64,000 nt of DNA from Blasia pusilla (Eukaryota; Marchantiophyta; Marchantiopsida; Blasiales). The DNA lies in contig CM114272.1 of NCBI GenBank assembly GCA_050084515.1, positions 60,698,001-60,762,000 on the forward strand. The letters run 5' to 3'. Below, in pieces: positions 11,720 through 24,530 of the stretch; position 1 is the stretch's first letter; each line of letters opens with the position of its first letter. Both the position numbers and the translations under genes were made by a program. Under the pieces are notes generated by a model that saw only the letters and a list, made by a program, of their open reading frames with translations, ran no database searches and was not told the origin of the DNA.

Positions 11720-14430
11720 CCCTAAGTTTTGCAGCATACTCAAGCTAAGGCTCAAACCGAGGTAAGTGTGAAAGGCTCCCTTGGATACTCTTTCTTATAC
11801 TAGTTAGTGAGGTCATCGTTCTCTCTTTTATTTAAGCACTAGTGGACGCACCGGTTAATATAGATGAACAAGTAGTGATGTGGCTAATCCCCAAAAATTT
11901 TAAGTGGTCTATTAAATTAAATTAGTTTAGAATGATGGCTGAGAAATCAAGCATCGTATTGGGTAGAGTTTGAAGAGCACTCTCCAATAATAATACACAC
12001 ACCTACCTTCCTGATTTCTTGAATCCCCCTTCTTTCTTACTTTAGGCGAGTTCCTCATTGCCCTTCTACGTGGGCCTTCTTTTTCCGATGAGAGCCCTTT
12101 GGCAAATGTCTCCCTATCTTTGTGCTCAGCTATCCAGTGAGTCAACTACAAATTCTCGAGGAGGATGACGACATCCTCTTTGTTGCCACACTACAGCACC
12201 TCTAAAGATGGATGTTGCTTTTTGGGCAAGTGCAAGATAGATCTCCATCATGCCCACACTTTAAATTCCAAAACATTCATTTGGAGGTTCGTGATGACTT
12301 TCATTTGCTTCCCTAGTTTAGGGAGGGAGTTTTCCGTCCCAGCATCTTAAGTACTTCTTGGTTAGCACCGTCCTTGTGGATGTCAAAAACTGGATGAAAA
12401 CCGGCCAATATTGTACCAACTGGTTGCTAAAACGGCCCTATGACAAAATTCATGGGGTTGCCATTAGTGCTCTATTAGTTACTTTATTCATACCAAATTC
12501 ATCCTAATTCAAAAATTTGCAAATATGATTCAAAAATTTTGCATTTTTAGAAAGCAACTCCTAATTTGATGTCAGATGTTTGCCTAAACTTTCGAATTCC
12601 TATGAAGAATTTCTAAATTCTTTTGTTTAAAACGTTGTTGGTGGCCAAGCCATGGATCGCGGAGTTGTGCCCATGAGATTTACTTTAAACATCTCTAAAA
12701 TGGGTGAGGATAATGTTACCCTAAACCCATGAGATCTTGCTATGAGGTTTATAGAAAGATAAAGTCTGAATATAAAAGGGTGTTGGGAAACCCATCAAAA
12801 GTGCAAAAGAGGGGAGCTCAAAGAATCAAGTACGTAAAGGCCACAACCGCCAGATAAAGAAAAGTGGGCAACCATCCCCCTCGCGCCCCAATGATGAGTG
12901 TAATCCATTAAGAACGAGTCAAACCTCTGCCCCATAGCTCCGTCCATCTTTATGGCTAGGGGGACAAATCGATGTTCATTTTGAAGTCAAGTATAGAGAT
13001 GGGTCTTCTTTGCCACCACCACTCCTTAAAATAATCTCCCTTGTGCTACCATATGGGCTTGCACATACTCTCGTGGAGGATCCATCACTAGAACATCTGT
13101 CGCCGCCACCTTAGCCTCACGATTCATATTGAGATCAATATGAATAAGTGAGTCCTGAATGGATTAGTGTCTCTTTCTCTACACATGGAAGCCACTCTCG
13201 CGAGCAATACAGAACATGATATCCCACACAACATCGTGAGTGGCAATCTCCTCATCCCCAACAAGACAGCGTGTCAAATACACACCAAGAGGTTTATAGG
13301 GGATTAGAATTTTTTAAGTTATATTTAATAATTCATTATATATATAATAAATTCTTTCTTTAAAATTTTACCAATTCTAGGGTGTAAAAAGTATATTTGA
13401 ATATAAAGATCATGAAATTCAAAAAAAAAATCCACGGAGCTAAGAAGGTGAATCAAGTAATGTTTGCACAATGTATCATACATTTATAACATTTTATTTT
13501 TATTTTTATTTTTTGCTTTCTCCTAATCTTTTCAAGGTATTTTATTTTTTCCTTTTATTTCCATAATTTTTTTACACATTTAAATACATACACCTGCGGG
13601 TATCTCACCAATAACCCTTACGGAAAACATGAGAGAGAAAATCTAAAAACTTTCACAATAATCCCGTTGTTGTGGTAATGGTATTACGTACCTGTTTGAT
13701 TATTATTATTATTATGTGGTAAGTACCCAAGTCAATGAACTTTGGATAAGCTCATACCAAAGGCATGCACCTAGAACCGGCATTCTTTGTAAATCGGTAA
13801 AATCTAAAAATTTCCAATCCAACCAGAAAAACTTCGAAAGGAAACCGACTCAAAACATACAGATTCTTTGTAAACCATGAAAAAAGCCGAAAAGTATTTG
13901 GATATTTCTGACCAACTCTACCACGTTCCGAGAAAAGAACCGACGAGCTCGGAAAATCTATGCACCCAATATGCTTAGAATCTCTTGTTGTCAATAGACA
14001 TGTTTCTTTGATTATTCTTGACCAGTGAGGTGTCTTCACTTGTGAAGTGTCTTCTAAACTCCTAGTGTTTTTTCCCACACTAAATGGGGTCACTTGAAAG
14101 TTTCTCTTTGAGGGACACATCATAGGAAGCTTGAGATGAGACGCCAGGGGGGGAGTCAAGGGTATGGTAGCGTACAAGATTATGATAACGTGGTTGGAAC
14201 TAGACCATTTTGATGGTGAGTACGTTGTTTTCCTCTCATATTTCTTATTATGTTTGGCATATGTGGTTGGGCATAGAAGTTGCTGTTAAGACGTGTTTCT
14301 TTCCTTTCATCATCCATGAACGTATTCACGTGCTTGAGCGTAGAAGTTTTTGGAGCAGCATATTCCTTCAACCAACCTACATTTTGTTGTTGTGGTTGGT
14401 GAAAGTATTCCTTGAAGCCACCTCTTCACT
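11720..14430. other. AT-rich intergenic DNA
   Basis: No supported gene. A member of a dispersed family, with a GGGAAACCCATCAAAAGTGC core followed by CTCAAAGAATCAAGTACGTA, lies at about 12783-12870; relatives are at 36862 and 39505. A strongly AT-rich stretch with long T runs occupies about 13300-13600. Confidence 0.6.
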
Positions 14431-15660
14431 TGGCTTCACTTGTTGCCTTCCTCTGGCTCGATGGAACCGCCCGTTTCATTCATCCATGACCTACTCGAAA
14501 CCACCCAACGTGGTTGTGGAAAGGATCTTTCGCAACTAATGATGGTAGCGAGCATTGACTACGACGAAGTCGCAAAGAAACGTAAGCAGTTCCGTAGGAG
14601 CGCGTGGCGGAACTGTCCGCTACGCGACGTGTGCAAGAGGTTGATGCAAGAGGGAATGCACCGTGTTCGCTGAAGAAAGAGGTGAGTATATGAGCCAAGT
14701 CGTCGGGTTCTTTGTCCATGCGGATGGTTCACGGGAGGAGTCTCGCATAGGGATGTCCCAGGGGTGGAAGTAGGTGCCGGGAGGAAGGCGTAAGTATGTC
14801 CGCAAAAGCCCGACTTAGGACAGGACCGGGATCTTACAGACGGCGTTCTCCGCACCGGCGACAGTTTGTGTGAAGGAGGGCGGGTCGACACGAGGGGGCG
14901 GCTCGGGAGCCCGACAAGACGAGGTCGCTGCCGCAGAGTGGGGAGAAAACGATCTTTCATGGCGCATTGGGGAAGAGCACGGAAAGGTGGTGATCCCGGA
15001 TGGGGCGCAATCATGAATGACATGTACGGAATGCGAAAGACTGAAGAGAGACATGCACGTAGAGACTGAACAAGAAAGAAAGCTCCATATCACTGGCCAA
15101 CGCTACTAGACAAGACAGGCATTTCCAAGCGATGGCAGCACGAGAGCCAACCACATCGAAATCGGCAAACCTCAGTCCGCTTCAGATTTCCTTATGTGAA
15201 ATTCAATCCAAAAAGAATGTTCTGAACTGGGGAAACAAATGATACAAGGAAGACAATCTACGCTTATTTGAAGAGGAGCAGAGCTGGCGATCTCGCAGGC
15301 GTCTGCGGCAGCGGCAGCGGCAGGCGGGACACCTCTGGTCTATGTGTGTAGAGCAAGAGAACTGCGAAGGTACCAGAAGGGCAGCTCTCGTGCTCGCAGC
15401 TGAAAGTCACTTTCAAAAGGGAGGAGGGAGACGAGGGTTTTGCAGATGTGTCAATCTGAACTGTACAGAATTTTCTTACATACTGAAGTGCGATCTTCTG
15501 AGGAGACTGAGTGGAGCCAACGATGGTTGGAACCACGAATTCCTAGAGTGGAGATCCTGCACTAGATCGTAATACTAATCGAATGGTGGATGACCCAGAG
15601 TATTGGGAGGCTAAGGTCTTCACAGGATTCCATGGGAGCTGCTGGGAGGAACAGCCAAGA
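14430..15660. other. GC-richer segment without an assignable gene
   Basis: Both strands carry overlapping open frames of 60-150 codons (for example - strand 15023-14559, + strand 14866-15069), rich in Arg, Ser and Pro. None shows a domain I recognise. It may be host sequence outside exons or an old element. Confidence 0.4.
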
Positions 15661-15927
15661 GCTTTACATGTTAGAAAAATTGCTAGCGCAGATAGATATA
15701 TAGATATAGATACGTATGTTGAGGAGGGAAAAGAGCCATGAATTGATTTGCAAAACATTTCCGGCCGGCATGGCATCAATCCATCTAGTGCACCATGACA
15801 CCAAGAACACCGGATTGGACTTATGTGATAGTGAGCTGACGACCACGATGATTGATTTTCTGCTACTTTTGATCCCTATCATGCAGCAGCAAACTTGTAG
15901 GGGTTGATTAGAGATCACTTAGACCTG

Positions 15928-18900
15928 CTATTGTACATACCGTTGCTTCAATCTCCAAACGGTTCTTCCTCGCACGATCTCCGCGCCATCACACTGCATT
16001 CTCAGCAGGTGGGTGTAGTTCAATGGCCCAGCCAGTGCATCCACAGCTGGAGAGGCCAGCTTCAGTGCACCAGAAGAGCAAGAAACTGCACTGGGAGATC
16101 CGTCCAGAGCACCATTGCCCAATAAAGGGCACTTTGAGGGCTCTTCAGAACTTTGAGCGAGAGGGGATGGGGAATCCGGACTAGTCATGGACTGCACGAT
16201 GTCTGAAGGACTGCATTCTCTCTTGTACTCCAGAATCATGCTCGTTAGCTCATGTGCTACAGAAAGCGACTGGGGTACACTCTGCAGCATCACAGCCGTA
16301 AGAAATGTCATTAGAGAGTATTCTCAATATGGGACTCATCCTGGTCCTTAGTGTCAAATCCATAAGCTTCGATTATAATTTCTCACACTATCCTCCTCAA
16401 AAGGTGAGATTATAGTTCACAAGATATGCACGGATATTACCAAACTAGCTTCCATCTGCTCCATTAATCTCATAATCACTTGTTCGAGCAAACTTAAAGG
16501 AGATTACAATTCATGCCAAGCACGGATTGAGTAAGAGCTGTACCTCCAGGACCCATCCGATGTATTTGACATTGTTGACATGTTGATTCATGTCCATATC
16601 ATTCAATCGAGGCTGCAAACAGAATTTGATGTCATGAATGTTTTCATTTACTAAGCATCAAGTCCTCTTGCAAAAAAGAGCTAGCAAGCGCCCCAACCTT
16701 ACATAAAACATTTCACATCGGCGGAGGGGTTTCAAATCAGGACACAATGGAGCCACAATCACTTGACAGTTCCTAAATCAGTCATAGCAGTTATTCTTAT
16801 CACCCATCTCAGAGAAACGAAGCTGTCACTTATGAGAGGGACTGTCAACAATCTACTAGAGTGGAATTTCTAAAATGTAGGTCAAGATGCTTACAACGAG
16901 ATCGGAACGGATGTAAGGGGCATCGTTGCTCAATTTCTTGATTCTCCGGCAGGGTTCATCCTTCATCACCCAGCGGTCCAGAAAGTAAGGCGATATTTCA
17001 GCTCTCACATCATCAGGCATCTTTGACATACGCCGAGTGTCCTGGTTCATTGTCACCCATGTGCTGCACAAATGACAAGAAATCATTGGACAAATTTCCA
17101 CTGGTTTTGACTAGTTGCAGCATCATTCATCAGTATTATTTCAAGTCACACCAAGCTTGCAAACTGATTCCACAAACGATTTGTGTGGAAGGAGGAACCA
17201 TGCACATAACCAGGCAGCCTGATTAGAATACCCTGCAGATCTCGGTCTGATCATGGGGATCTCATGGCGGCAAGAAAGGTTTCAGAGATGATGTAAAAGG
17301 GGGATGGAGGGGAAGGGAACAGAGGTGAATTAAGGCCAGATAACATATACTACGACCAGCATTACCAACAGCGGACCAGGTACAGTTTTACTATCTTGTT
17401 CGAAGGACAAAAATCAACCTTTGAAATTTCAGAACCAAGGTACTCGTCACCCACCACCCATCCTATCCACCTGTCTAGTATTAATCAACGTCACACTTCT
17501 GGACTGAAATTACACTACTGTTCCCCAGGAAGGAGGAGAATAAGTCCAATCCCTAGAAATATGAATCATGATGCTCCTGCCCACAACCCAACAACCTCTT
17601 CCACAACTCAAGGCTTTGGTCAAGAGGATACAACAGGAAACATTACACAAGTAGGATTTCTACCAAACCCAAACTTCATGGGATTCAAATTTTCTCATCT
17701 TTGAGAGACACCAATTTGAGAACTTCCAACAATCCCGGGCTCTAGATAACACACCTGGTGGCACGAGCCAAAATCTCTCCAGTGTTGTAGTCAGTGACCA
17801 GCCAATCCCGGCGCATTCCATTTTTCCCTTCTCCAGCAACCCATGTATCAATCTCGACCACGTCACCCCTGCGCAAAGCCAGTCATGATGGACCAATAAA
17901 ATTGGCTCAGGGTAGGGGGCATGGAAACCTGTGCTCTGGATGGCAATGGAAAATCATCAAACTCAACTTGGGCTGAGGTAGTTGCCTTACCAGACTGGAT
18001 AGCGCTCAACTTGGATCTGCATCCGAGTCACAACCCAAATGAGTCGGTGCCTCATCATTGCGTGGGTAGTTCCCATTCCATCTCCTACAAAGTCGGACAT
18101 CCCAACATGATTCAATGCAGTCTCCTGCATGGCAACAGATGGAGATTGTATTCAGAGGATTGTTCACAGTAGCTCGTGCCCCTCGTACCTACACCTGCAA
18201 CAAGGAGAGTCATCCTTGCAGGTACCCACTAGATTATATCAAATTAGTCAATTCAACTTGTGTTATCAGCTCACAATAAGTCCAAACGGTACAAAGCTTT
18301 CATTAGTCATCAATTGGAGCAACTTCACGCAAGTCCAATGGTGGTAATGGTCTTCCGCAAAAGAGACGAGATGGTCAAGGGAGGCATATTTCCTCATACA
18401 AAAGTTCAGTCAAATACCCCATTTGCCTGACCTGGACAAAACCGGAATCTGAATCTCGTGCTAAAGCTGGGGTGTACTACAGAAGCTTGAACCAAGTCTA
18501 TCCAGGGGATATCCAAATTCTGCTGTGTGGGCAACAACAGCCACATAGTGAAAGGCACAGATCCTAACCGTTGCAACCAACAACACCACCAATAGTATGC
18601 TCCCAGGTGAAGAATTTGGAAAACCATCCAGGCCCTCACTGGGAAGACAAATCTTCTCCGTGGCAACCCCAACCAAAATTGTTTAGAATCTGGATGTGAA
18701 GGTGCCTTTCAGATGCGATATCACACCTATGGAAGGAGGCCTCCCATGCACTAGAAATCTAGCCTCAACTCTCTCAAAGGACCTTCGCAGAAGATAGACC
18801 CCATGGCCCTTTGGGTCACCATGAACATCACTTCACTCCCTCTCATTTTGCACCTATCCCAACCTAGTGAATGGGAAAAGTGCAAACGGAGGAAATGTAC

Positions 18901-19783
18901 CGCACGAGAGCACGGAAATACACGGTGTATTTCATGGAAGCTTCCATGTATATTCAAGAAGCCCTTTCCAAAACAACCTACCTCGCCAGAATTGGGACCC
19001 TCTTGAAGTAATGTCTGTCACACCCTTGCAAATATGGATCCAGTAGGACCGTCCGAGAGACTGGGATCGGTGCCAAAGAATTAGAGAAAGAACCACATGA
19101 GAGGACTTCTCTCTCAAGGAGCTTCAGTGCTAGCAATACGCGGATAGGGAGAGGTGCCAAACAAGACAGTAGAGAGGTATCATATGAGAGGTCTGCTCTC
19201 TCAAAGAACCTGAGTGCTAACAATACACACGCACGCAGAGAGAGAGAGAGAGAGAGAGAGAGGTTACCTGGAAGAGATTAGTAAGAGTTTCGATGGACGC
19301 GGTCCGGTCGAAACCGACCTCGTACGAACGAATGACAAATGTTTGCCGGTAGACGAAATCGTTCTCCACCAGCTTGCCTCTGCCGAAGGTATCGAGTCCT
19401 CGCTCCTCCTCCTCCTCCTTTTTCCGCTTGTCCATCTCCAAAATGGCTGCAGCCAATGCCGCAATGACCTTGTTCAGAGTGGGGCTAGCTTCCAGGTGCA
19501 TGGGTGGGAGTGCTGGTGTCGGAGTCTTGGTGCCGTCCACCTTCACTCCAGGCAGCTTGGAACCTACTTCCACCTTCGTACCATTGACTTTAGAGCTTGA
19601 GCCGTTCAAGTTCACCAACTCTTTGGCCACCGCTCGCACTTGAAACTTAAGTCTACGTTTACCAAAGGCACCATCCCGCTGCAGAGTCGATGGGCTGTAC
19701 GCAATAGCAGCTTTGCAATTGGGTGACGACGAGATGTGGGAGGTCGAGGCTAGAGCTGCGGATGCTGCTCTGAGAGCTTCCAT
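15928..19783 (-). CDS. FATB: Acyl-ACP thioesterase, FatB type, plastid
   Basis: This stromal hydrolase releases fatty acids from acyl-ACP, ending plastid fatty acid synthesis. Six exons on the - strand: 19783-19268, 18124-17991, 17868-17755, 17063-16895, 16612-16544 and 16281-15928. All borders are GT-AG and phases match, giving 451 residues; the 134, 114 and 69 nt exons match my recollection of plant FatB gene structure. The Ser-rich N-terminus reads as a transit peptide. FVYRQTFVIRSYEVGFDRTA (near 138-157) is the first hotdog-fold signature. Catalytic residues are visible: Asp318, Asn320 and His322 in DMDMNQHVNN, and Glu356-Cys357 in YKREC. The end is GAEIVRGRTVWRLKQ. Exon 1 has an acidic patch (KKEEEEERG), and the last exon has a Ser/Pro-rich insert before the C-terminal HLLRMQ. 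ATG at 19783 is used because the longer frame starts with GTG. Confidence 0.95.
19008..19262 (-). repeat. LINE/SINE tail, duplicated 86-bp segment and GA run in FATB intron 1
   Basis: About 19008-19070 is a diverged copy of the LINE/SINE tail from 5260-5850, on the same strand as the gene. Two related segments follow, each running from GGTGCCAAA through CATATGAGAGG or CACATGAGAGG to GTGCTA(A/G)CAATAC (about 19069-19150 and 19151-19235). A (GA)n tract at 19239-19261 ends within a few bases of the exon 1 donor. Confidence 0.7.
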
Positions 19784-21620
19784 TTCCGGGAATGTGTAGC
19801 CCTGCACAGTTTGTGCTCGCGAGTCCTCTCCTAACCTGAACAGTGTCGAACTTGAGGTGCAACGAATAACTGATTTGGCAGACGCCGATAACTGATTACC
19901 CTCCGACTGGTCGATGAAATTGTGTTCGCGTGATCGGTGGCGAGGCGTGATCTCTGATTTGTCTGCAACTCGTACTCAGATCCTGAAGAATCAGCAGACA
20001 GTGTAAATTCAGCGCGTCGACTCGTCTTTGGAGCTGCGTCTATGTACTCTTATTCCCATCATCCATCCCACGAGACGCAGCATTGCAGACAGTTATACAG
20101 GCGCAGTGGCCGATATGAGGAACATTTGAATCTACTCGCCTCCGAGATCGACAAGCGATCGACGCAACTGGGTGTGGAACTCGGAGCGGAGAACGCCCGG
20201 CCACGCACAGGGGAGGGAATGCAGTCCGGACGAGCCAAGAAGACTTATGGAGAGCTTCAGTGGCGGAAAACTGCAGCGTAGGGCAGAGAGACAAAATGGA
20301 GCGTCCGGGAAAGCTAGGAGAGAATGGAATGCCACACGCAATCTCCGGGCAAGGACACCACTTCGACCGCACTGAGCACGAGGGACAAGGATCCACAGAT
20401 CACAATACAAAGAAACACTGCAAATGCAGAATGCCAGTGTAAATACGGTGCCACAACCGAACGCACCTGACTGCTTCCCTCACAAGGGACACCAGCGCTA
20501 ATGGCAACTCCCTCCCACAGAATCAATCCTCGCACTGCTTCTCATGTTACTGAACGATCGCACCAGGAAGGTCCAAACCAAACTCGCGCGCTCAACATCA
20601 GCTCTCGACACATTGTCCTCCAACTCCCCCGTTTTTCCCGAGGAAGAGCCGCGCCGAGCGGACGATTCACGCCCCCCTAAAGAAACACAGAGAGGGAGAG
20701 GAGATGCAGATCTACGAGCTTTCAGGTAAGAGCAGAGAGGAGCGTAGCCCTCACAACAGAGAGAGAGGGAGAAGCGGGGGGGGGGTTGAGAGCAGACTGC
20801 AGTGCAGTGTACCGCTGTTGGTGGAGAGCACTGAAGAGAGCAGTGGCGAGGATCCACAAATGAAGTCGCGGGCAGGAATAACAATGTGACAGCTCGCTCT
20901 CAAACAGGAGCACGGACATCGACGACTATGGGCCCCAAGCGTCGGCGCGAACGGGCCCAACCTTTCCCTTTCCCATCGTCGGCACCCATCTCATTAATTC
21001 CTCCAACTACCAGACAACCCAACAATCCGCCAGCCGCGCATCGCCTCCTCAACCCCGTCAGGTGCTCCTGCAAGCGCGAGACGCGCTCGCGAACCCAACA
21101 GAAAGGAGCAGGGAAGAGCTAAGCAACCGGAAACTCCACCGCAGCAAAATCTCTTGTTGCGATGTCCCATTTGGGCAGCGAAGCAAATGAAGCAAAGCTA
21201 CTGCATTCACTCCACTATCGCTGACAGCTAAGGACCACGGCCTTCGCGTAATCCTTCCTCCTCCTCGTCTCCTGCCTCCATCATCTCCTCTCCTCCTCCC
21301 CCCTCTCCTCCTCCATCTCCATCTCCTCCTGTTCTCGCCGGCAATTCAAAAGCTCTGCTCTGCTCTTCACTGCGCGCCCACTGCGAGTCCTGCCTCCCCC
21401 TCCCCCCCCCCCCCCCCTCCCTCCCCGGTGCGACGCAGTTCTCCTGTCCCGCGACGCAGTCCGCTCACATCCATCGGTCCGAGGCGTAATCCGGAGAGCC
21501 CCGCCGGGTAACGCCTCGGTCCAGGAGAATCTCCTGCGAATCTCTCCAGATATTCCACGCAGTTCCCTCCCGACGACGGCGACTGCATCGCGATCACTGC
21601 GCACCAAGTGGCAACTGATA
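19784..21620 (-). promoter_or_regulatory. FATB upstream region with probable 5' UTR intron
   Basis: On the - strand, a pyrimidine-rich acceptor (GATTCTTCAG before GATCTGAG, near 19983) precedes the coding exon by about 200 nt, suggesting an untranslated first exon further upstream. The region is GC-rich. It includes a polypyrimidine block (CTCCTC units, about 21244-21330) and a long C run (21407-21416 and around). Several Ser/Arg-rich open frames exist on both strands, but none is convincing as a gene. Confidence 0.4.
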
Positions 21621-22128
21621 TTCCATATCCGGAGAATCTAAGATTTATTCAGTGGACTACTTCATTACTCATTAAGTGTCCGTCCAGGTTGTCTCCGACC
21701 TTTGGTATCGACAGGCGTGGTCCCTCGCGAGCGGACTGAACAAGGAGCCAGTCACACCTGTCATCCGGTTTTATGACGCCTGTAACCATCTGACGTGGTT
21801 TTGTCCCATGTTACGCAGTTTACATCCCGAACTACCACTTTTCCCGCATTCAAATTCCTGATACCGCTCCGCTACCAATCCTCATTATCATCCTAAGGGT
21901 CCGTAAAAGTTTCCCGGAGTCTTAGGTCATAATTTATCCGGCCCCGGGAATCTTTCGCCCTATTCTACGGAGTTGTACATCAAGACACGCAGTTTCAAAC
22001 CCCGCGCGTGCGTCCTTTTTATGGCTAATGGGGCGACTCAAACCTGCTCTTGCGCGGGTTGGTGCCAACTTGACACCCTTGGAGGTCACGCATGTGAATA
22101 TTACAATTTTATTGCATTTTTTAAAATA

Positions 22129-22370
22129 TTTTTTAAAATCTATATTATTAACCGAGGATGGGGTTAGAGAATCCCTCCTCCTCCTCTTGACACCTGTCCA
22201 GTGAGGGCTTTCGTGGTGCTGACACATGTCAACACAAGAAAATTAAACATGAGTTGAATGGAAAAGGAGAAAGAAGAGGGGACGACCCGAATTGTAAGAG
22301 ATAGCAGAATTTCTTAACTTCAAAAAATAATGTCACCCATGCAAAGTTCTAGTTTTTTTAGGACAGGACT
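22129..22370 (+). mobile_element. Helitron-like non-autonomous element, copy A
   Basis: Starts near TCTATATTATTAACCGAGGA, continues GATGGGGTTAGAG and CACATGTCAACAC, and ends near CACCCATGCAAAG. It aligns collinearly with the reverse complement of 35262-35482, where the terminal hairpin is better kept. No coding capacity. Helitron identity is inferred from a TC-type start and a GC-rich hairpin near the other end. Confidence 0.4.
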
Positions 22371-22519
22371 TTCTTGGCAACTAGATGACACTTTGTGACT
22401 TCCACCTGTTTTTTAAGTTTTCTTTATTTCTTTATCTATATACTAATGGGAAGAGTGATTTGTGCCTTGCCTCCCTTCAATACTTGTCTCTCAAAAAAAA
22501 TATTTTGACATGGGTGACC

Positions 22520-24066
22520 CATTACAACGTGCAAAGAAAGTGCTCGGAGTTATTAAAGAGCGCTACCATGCTCGATGTTGTGGCTATCATCTCCTGGCGT
22601 ACCTGCAAAACATCCCAAGAAGTCCAAGGGTGTCTCTCCCGTTCACCCCTGGTGTGTCGATCTCCTTGGGTCTCGCCCCCAACCACTGCCTCAACCGTCT
22701 CGGTAAGCATGGGGCTCACCAACGCAGCAACTGTGATCTCTCGCATCCTCGAACGACGATGCTCAGCTACTCCTAAGTTGAAAATCCATGTCAAGAATTT
22801 CATGTCCATTGTCTGACCCAAGATATGACGTCGTGATGCCTCCGATAGTGACAGTACTACCGTCACTCCTGTGGGGAATCCCATCGCTTGCTCTCGGTCA
22901 TCGGCGTTAGGCTCCACCAACCTCTATACTTGGTCATCCCAAACCAATCCAGGTCCGGCCTCCTTGAATGCATAGGAAGCAGGAAAAATCACCAATGTGG
23001 GAAAGGCGGCTCGTGGCATGCCAATCCTGTTGACCACAGTCAACGGCGATCGATCAGCGTGCCTCACTGCCTTTGCTCGACGGCCTGGATCCAATATAGA
23101 ATCCACCAAAAAATTGGAGGGACGCTCCACTCTCGCATAAGCCCTCTGCAATACCTCAAGTGGTACCAAGTTGGTCTAGCAAAGACGCGGACGATATGCT
23201 CGTGAACCCACACTCGCTGCATCTAACAACACTTCCGGGCCAATCCATACGCGCACCTGATGTGCACTCGTCACCATACAGGACCTCGAATCGCCCAAAA
23301 TTGGCTTATTCTCCAAAATGTGTGTTGGAGAACGAGACTGTTGCTTCTATAAATGTCACAAGATCCGCATCATCTCCCAAAACAACATGGACCAAGTGTT
23401 CGCTAACCCGCTACCTCATCCAGCATTCGATTGGCCCTAAAGCGGCCAACCAACAATGACCAAGTCTATGGTCCCTACCCACTCCAAGTCTTGCGCCCCC
23501 AACAATGAAATGTCCCTCGGTAAGAAACTCTGGTAACCCTGAATGGCGGACGCAGACAACATGTTGGGAAAATAGAGGCGTAACAGCGCCACATGGTGTA
23601 GTGAAGCGCGCCTCGCAACATCATCAATCTCCACACACATGTATTGCTGCACGCGCACGCCAGCGTGCAAAATAGCAGCTAACCAAGTGCTGATCCCTCC
23701 AAAGAGATCCAACACCAGAATACCCTTCTCTGGGATGCACCACATAATCGGGGTGCTGTCCAAAGGGGTCATAGCAGCACTCTTGCCTACATGGGGTTCC
23801 TCTGACCCGTCACACTCTAGTGGAAATGTCTCGCTCCACGCGGTCTGCACATGCTCAGTGGCTAAGCGTCGAAGCTCCTCAATCGAGCCCCAAAGCGGCA
23901 CCTCCCCTCCACGAACTGATGCGGCTACCATGACACTCCTCTCCATAGAAATGTCAAGAACGGGAGTATCCTCTGCATGGACATGTCCCTCAATCAAATC
24001 ACTAGGCCAAGTGATGGTATTACTAAATGCTGCTAAGGCCATCTCTCCTAGCCGTTGCTCGATCAC
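22520..24066 (-). pseudogene. Retrotransposon-borne cytosine-5 DNA methyltransferase domain (copy 1)
   Basis: The first frame (24066-23437, 209 residues) holds motif I, GILVLDLFGGIS near residues 115-126 (SAM-binding loop), then MCVEIDDVARR (motif II, the acidic SAM contact) and DLVIVGWP (entry to motif IV). There the catalytic Cys codon is changed, and the next codon, the motif's Gln position, is TAG. The remnant GQSNAG follows. Later frames carry DSILDPGRRAKA (23169-22924) and motif IX/X-like DREQAMGF and LSEASRRHILGQTMDM (22920-22522). Motif order is conventional, not permuted as in DRM, and the spelling resembles DNMT3. The intact enzyme would methylate cytosine in DNA; this copy cannot. 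Family assignment is from motifs only. Confidence 0.8.
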
Positions 24067-24079
24067 TGCACATGTGAAT

Positions 24080-24530
24080 CAAACGGGTAATGAGCTAAGG
24101 CGCCCATCACATGACTGCCATCCTGGTCTGTAGGACGTTGAATCCTCCCAGTAATCCAGGGAAAACCCCATTGGGTATAACAGTGCTCCACCAACCAAGA
24201 CGTCGTAGGACTTTGCATCAGTCACTATCGCCTTGGCTCGCACCATGGACTCATCTGTAGGATATCGCGGGCGAATCCTCACCACGACCTCCTGTCGGGT
24301 GATATACTGTGTGGTACTCGCTCCACCCAAGGATATTTGTATCTAGAATGGACAACGCTCCACAATAGCACTTGTCAAGCCCAATCCTCTGAATGACGCT
24401 TTCCCCAACATCAGGGATTACGCTCTTGAATCCAACAAGACGCGCTGCGGATTAAAAGCTCTACCTCCGGGACTCACCAACTGGAAGACCTCTCTCTGGT
24501 TATCCACCAACATAAGACCAAGAGAAACCA
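24080..24530 (-). pseudogene. Retroviral-type aspartic protease domain (copy 1)
   Basis: RVLLDSRA just before a stop at 24418-24420 is the position of the active-site D-S/T-G, here with Gly replaced by Arg. Downstream, SYDVLVGGALLYPMGFSLDY (near 24190) is the second half of a pepsin-like retroviral protease. Copy 3 keeps LLDSGA at the same place. It would process the Gag-Pol polyprotein. Confidence 0.7.

Noticed and set aside
20498-20884. Ser/Cys-rich 128-codon frame upstream of FATB
   Set aside because: Starts without ATG, low complexity, overlapped by frames in all phases.
21281-21607. Arg/Glu/Gly-rich frame on the - strand (108 codons)
   Set aside because: Lies in the polypyrimidine and poly-C block upstream of FATB; composition alone explains it.
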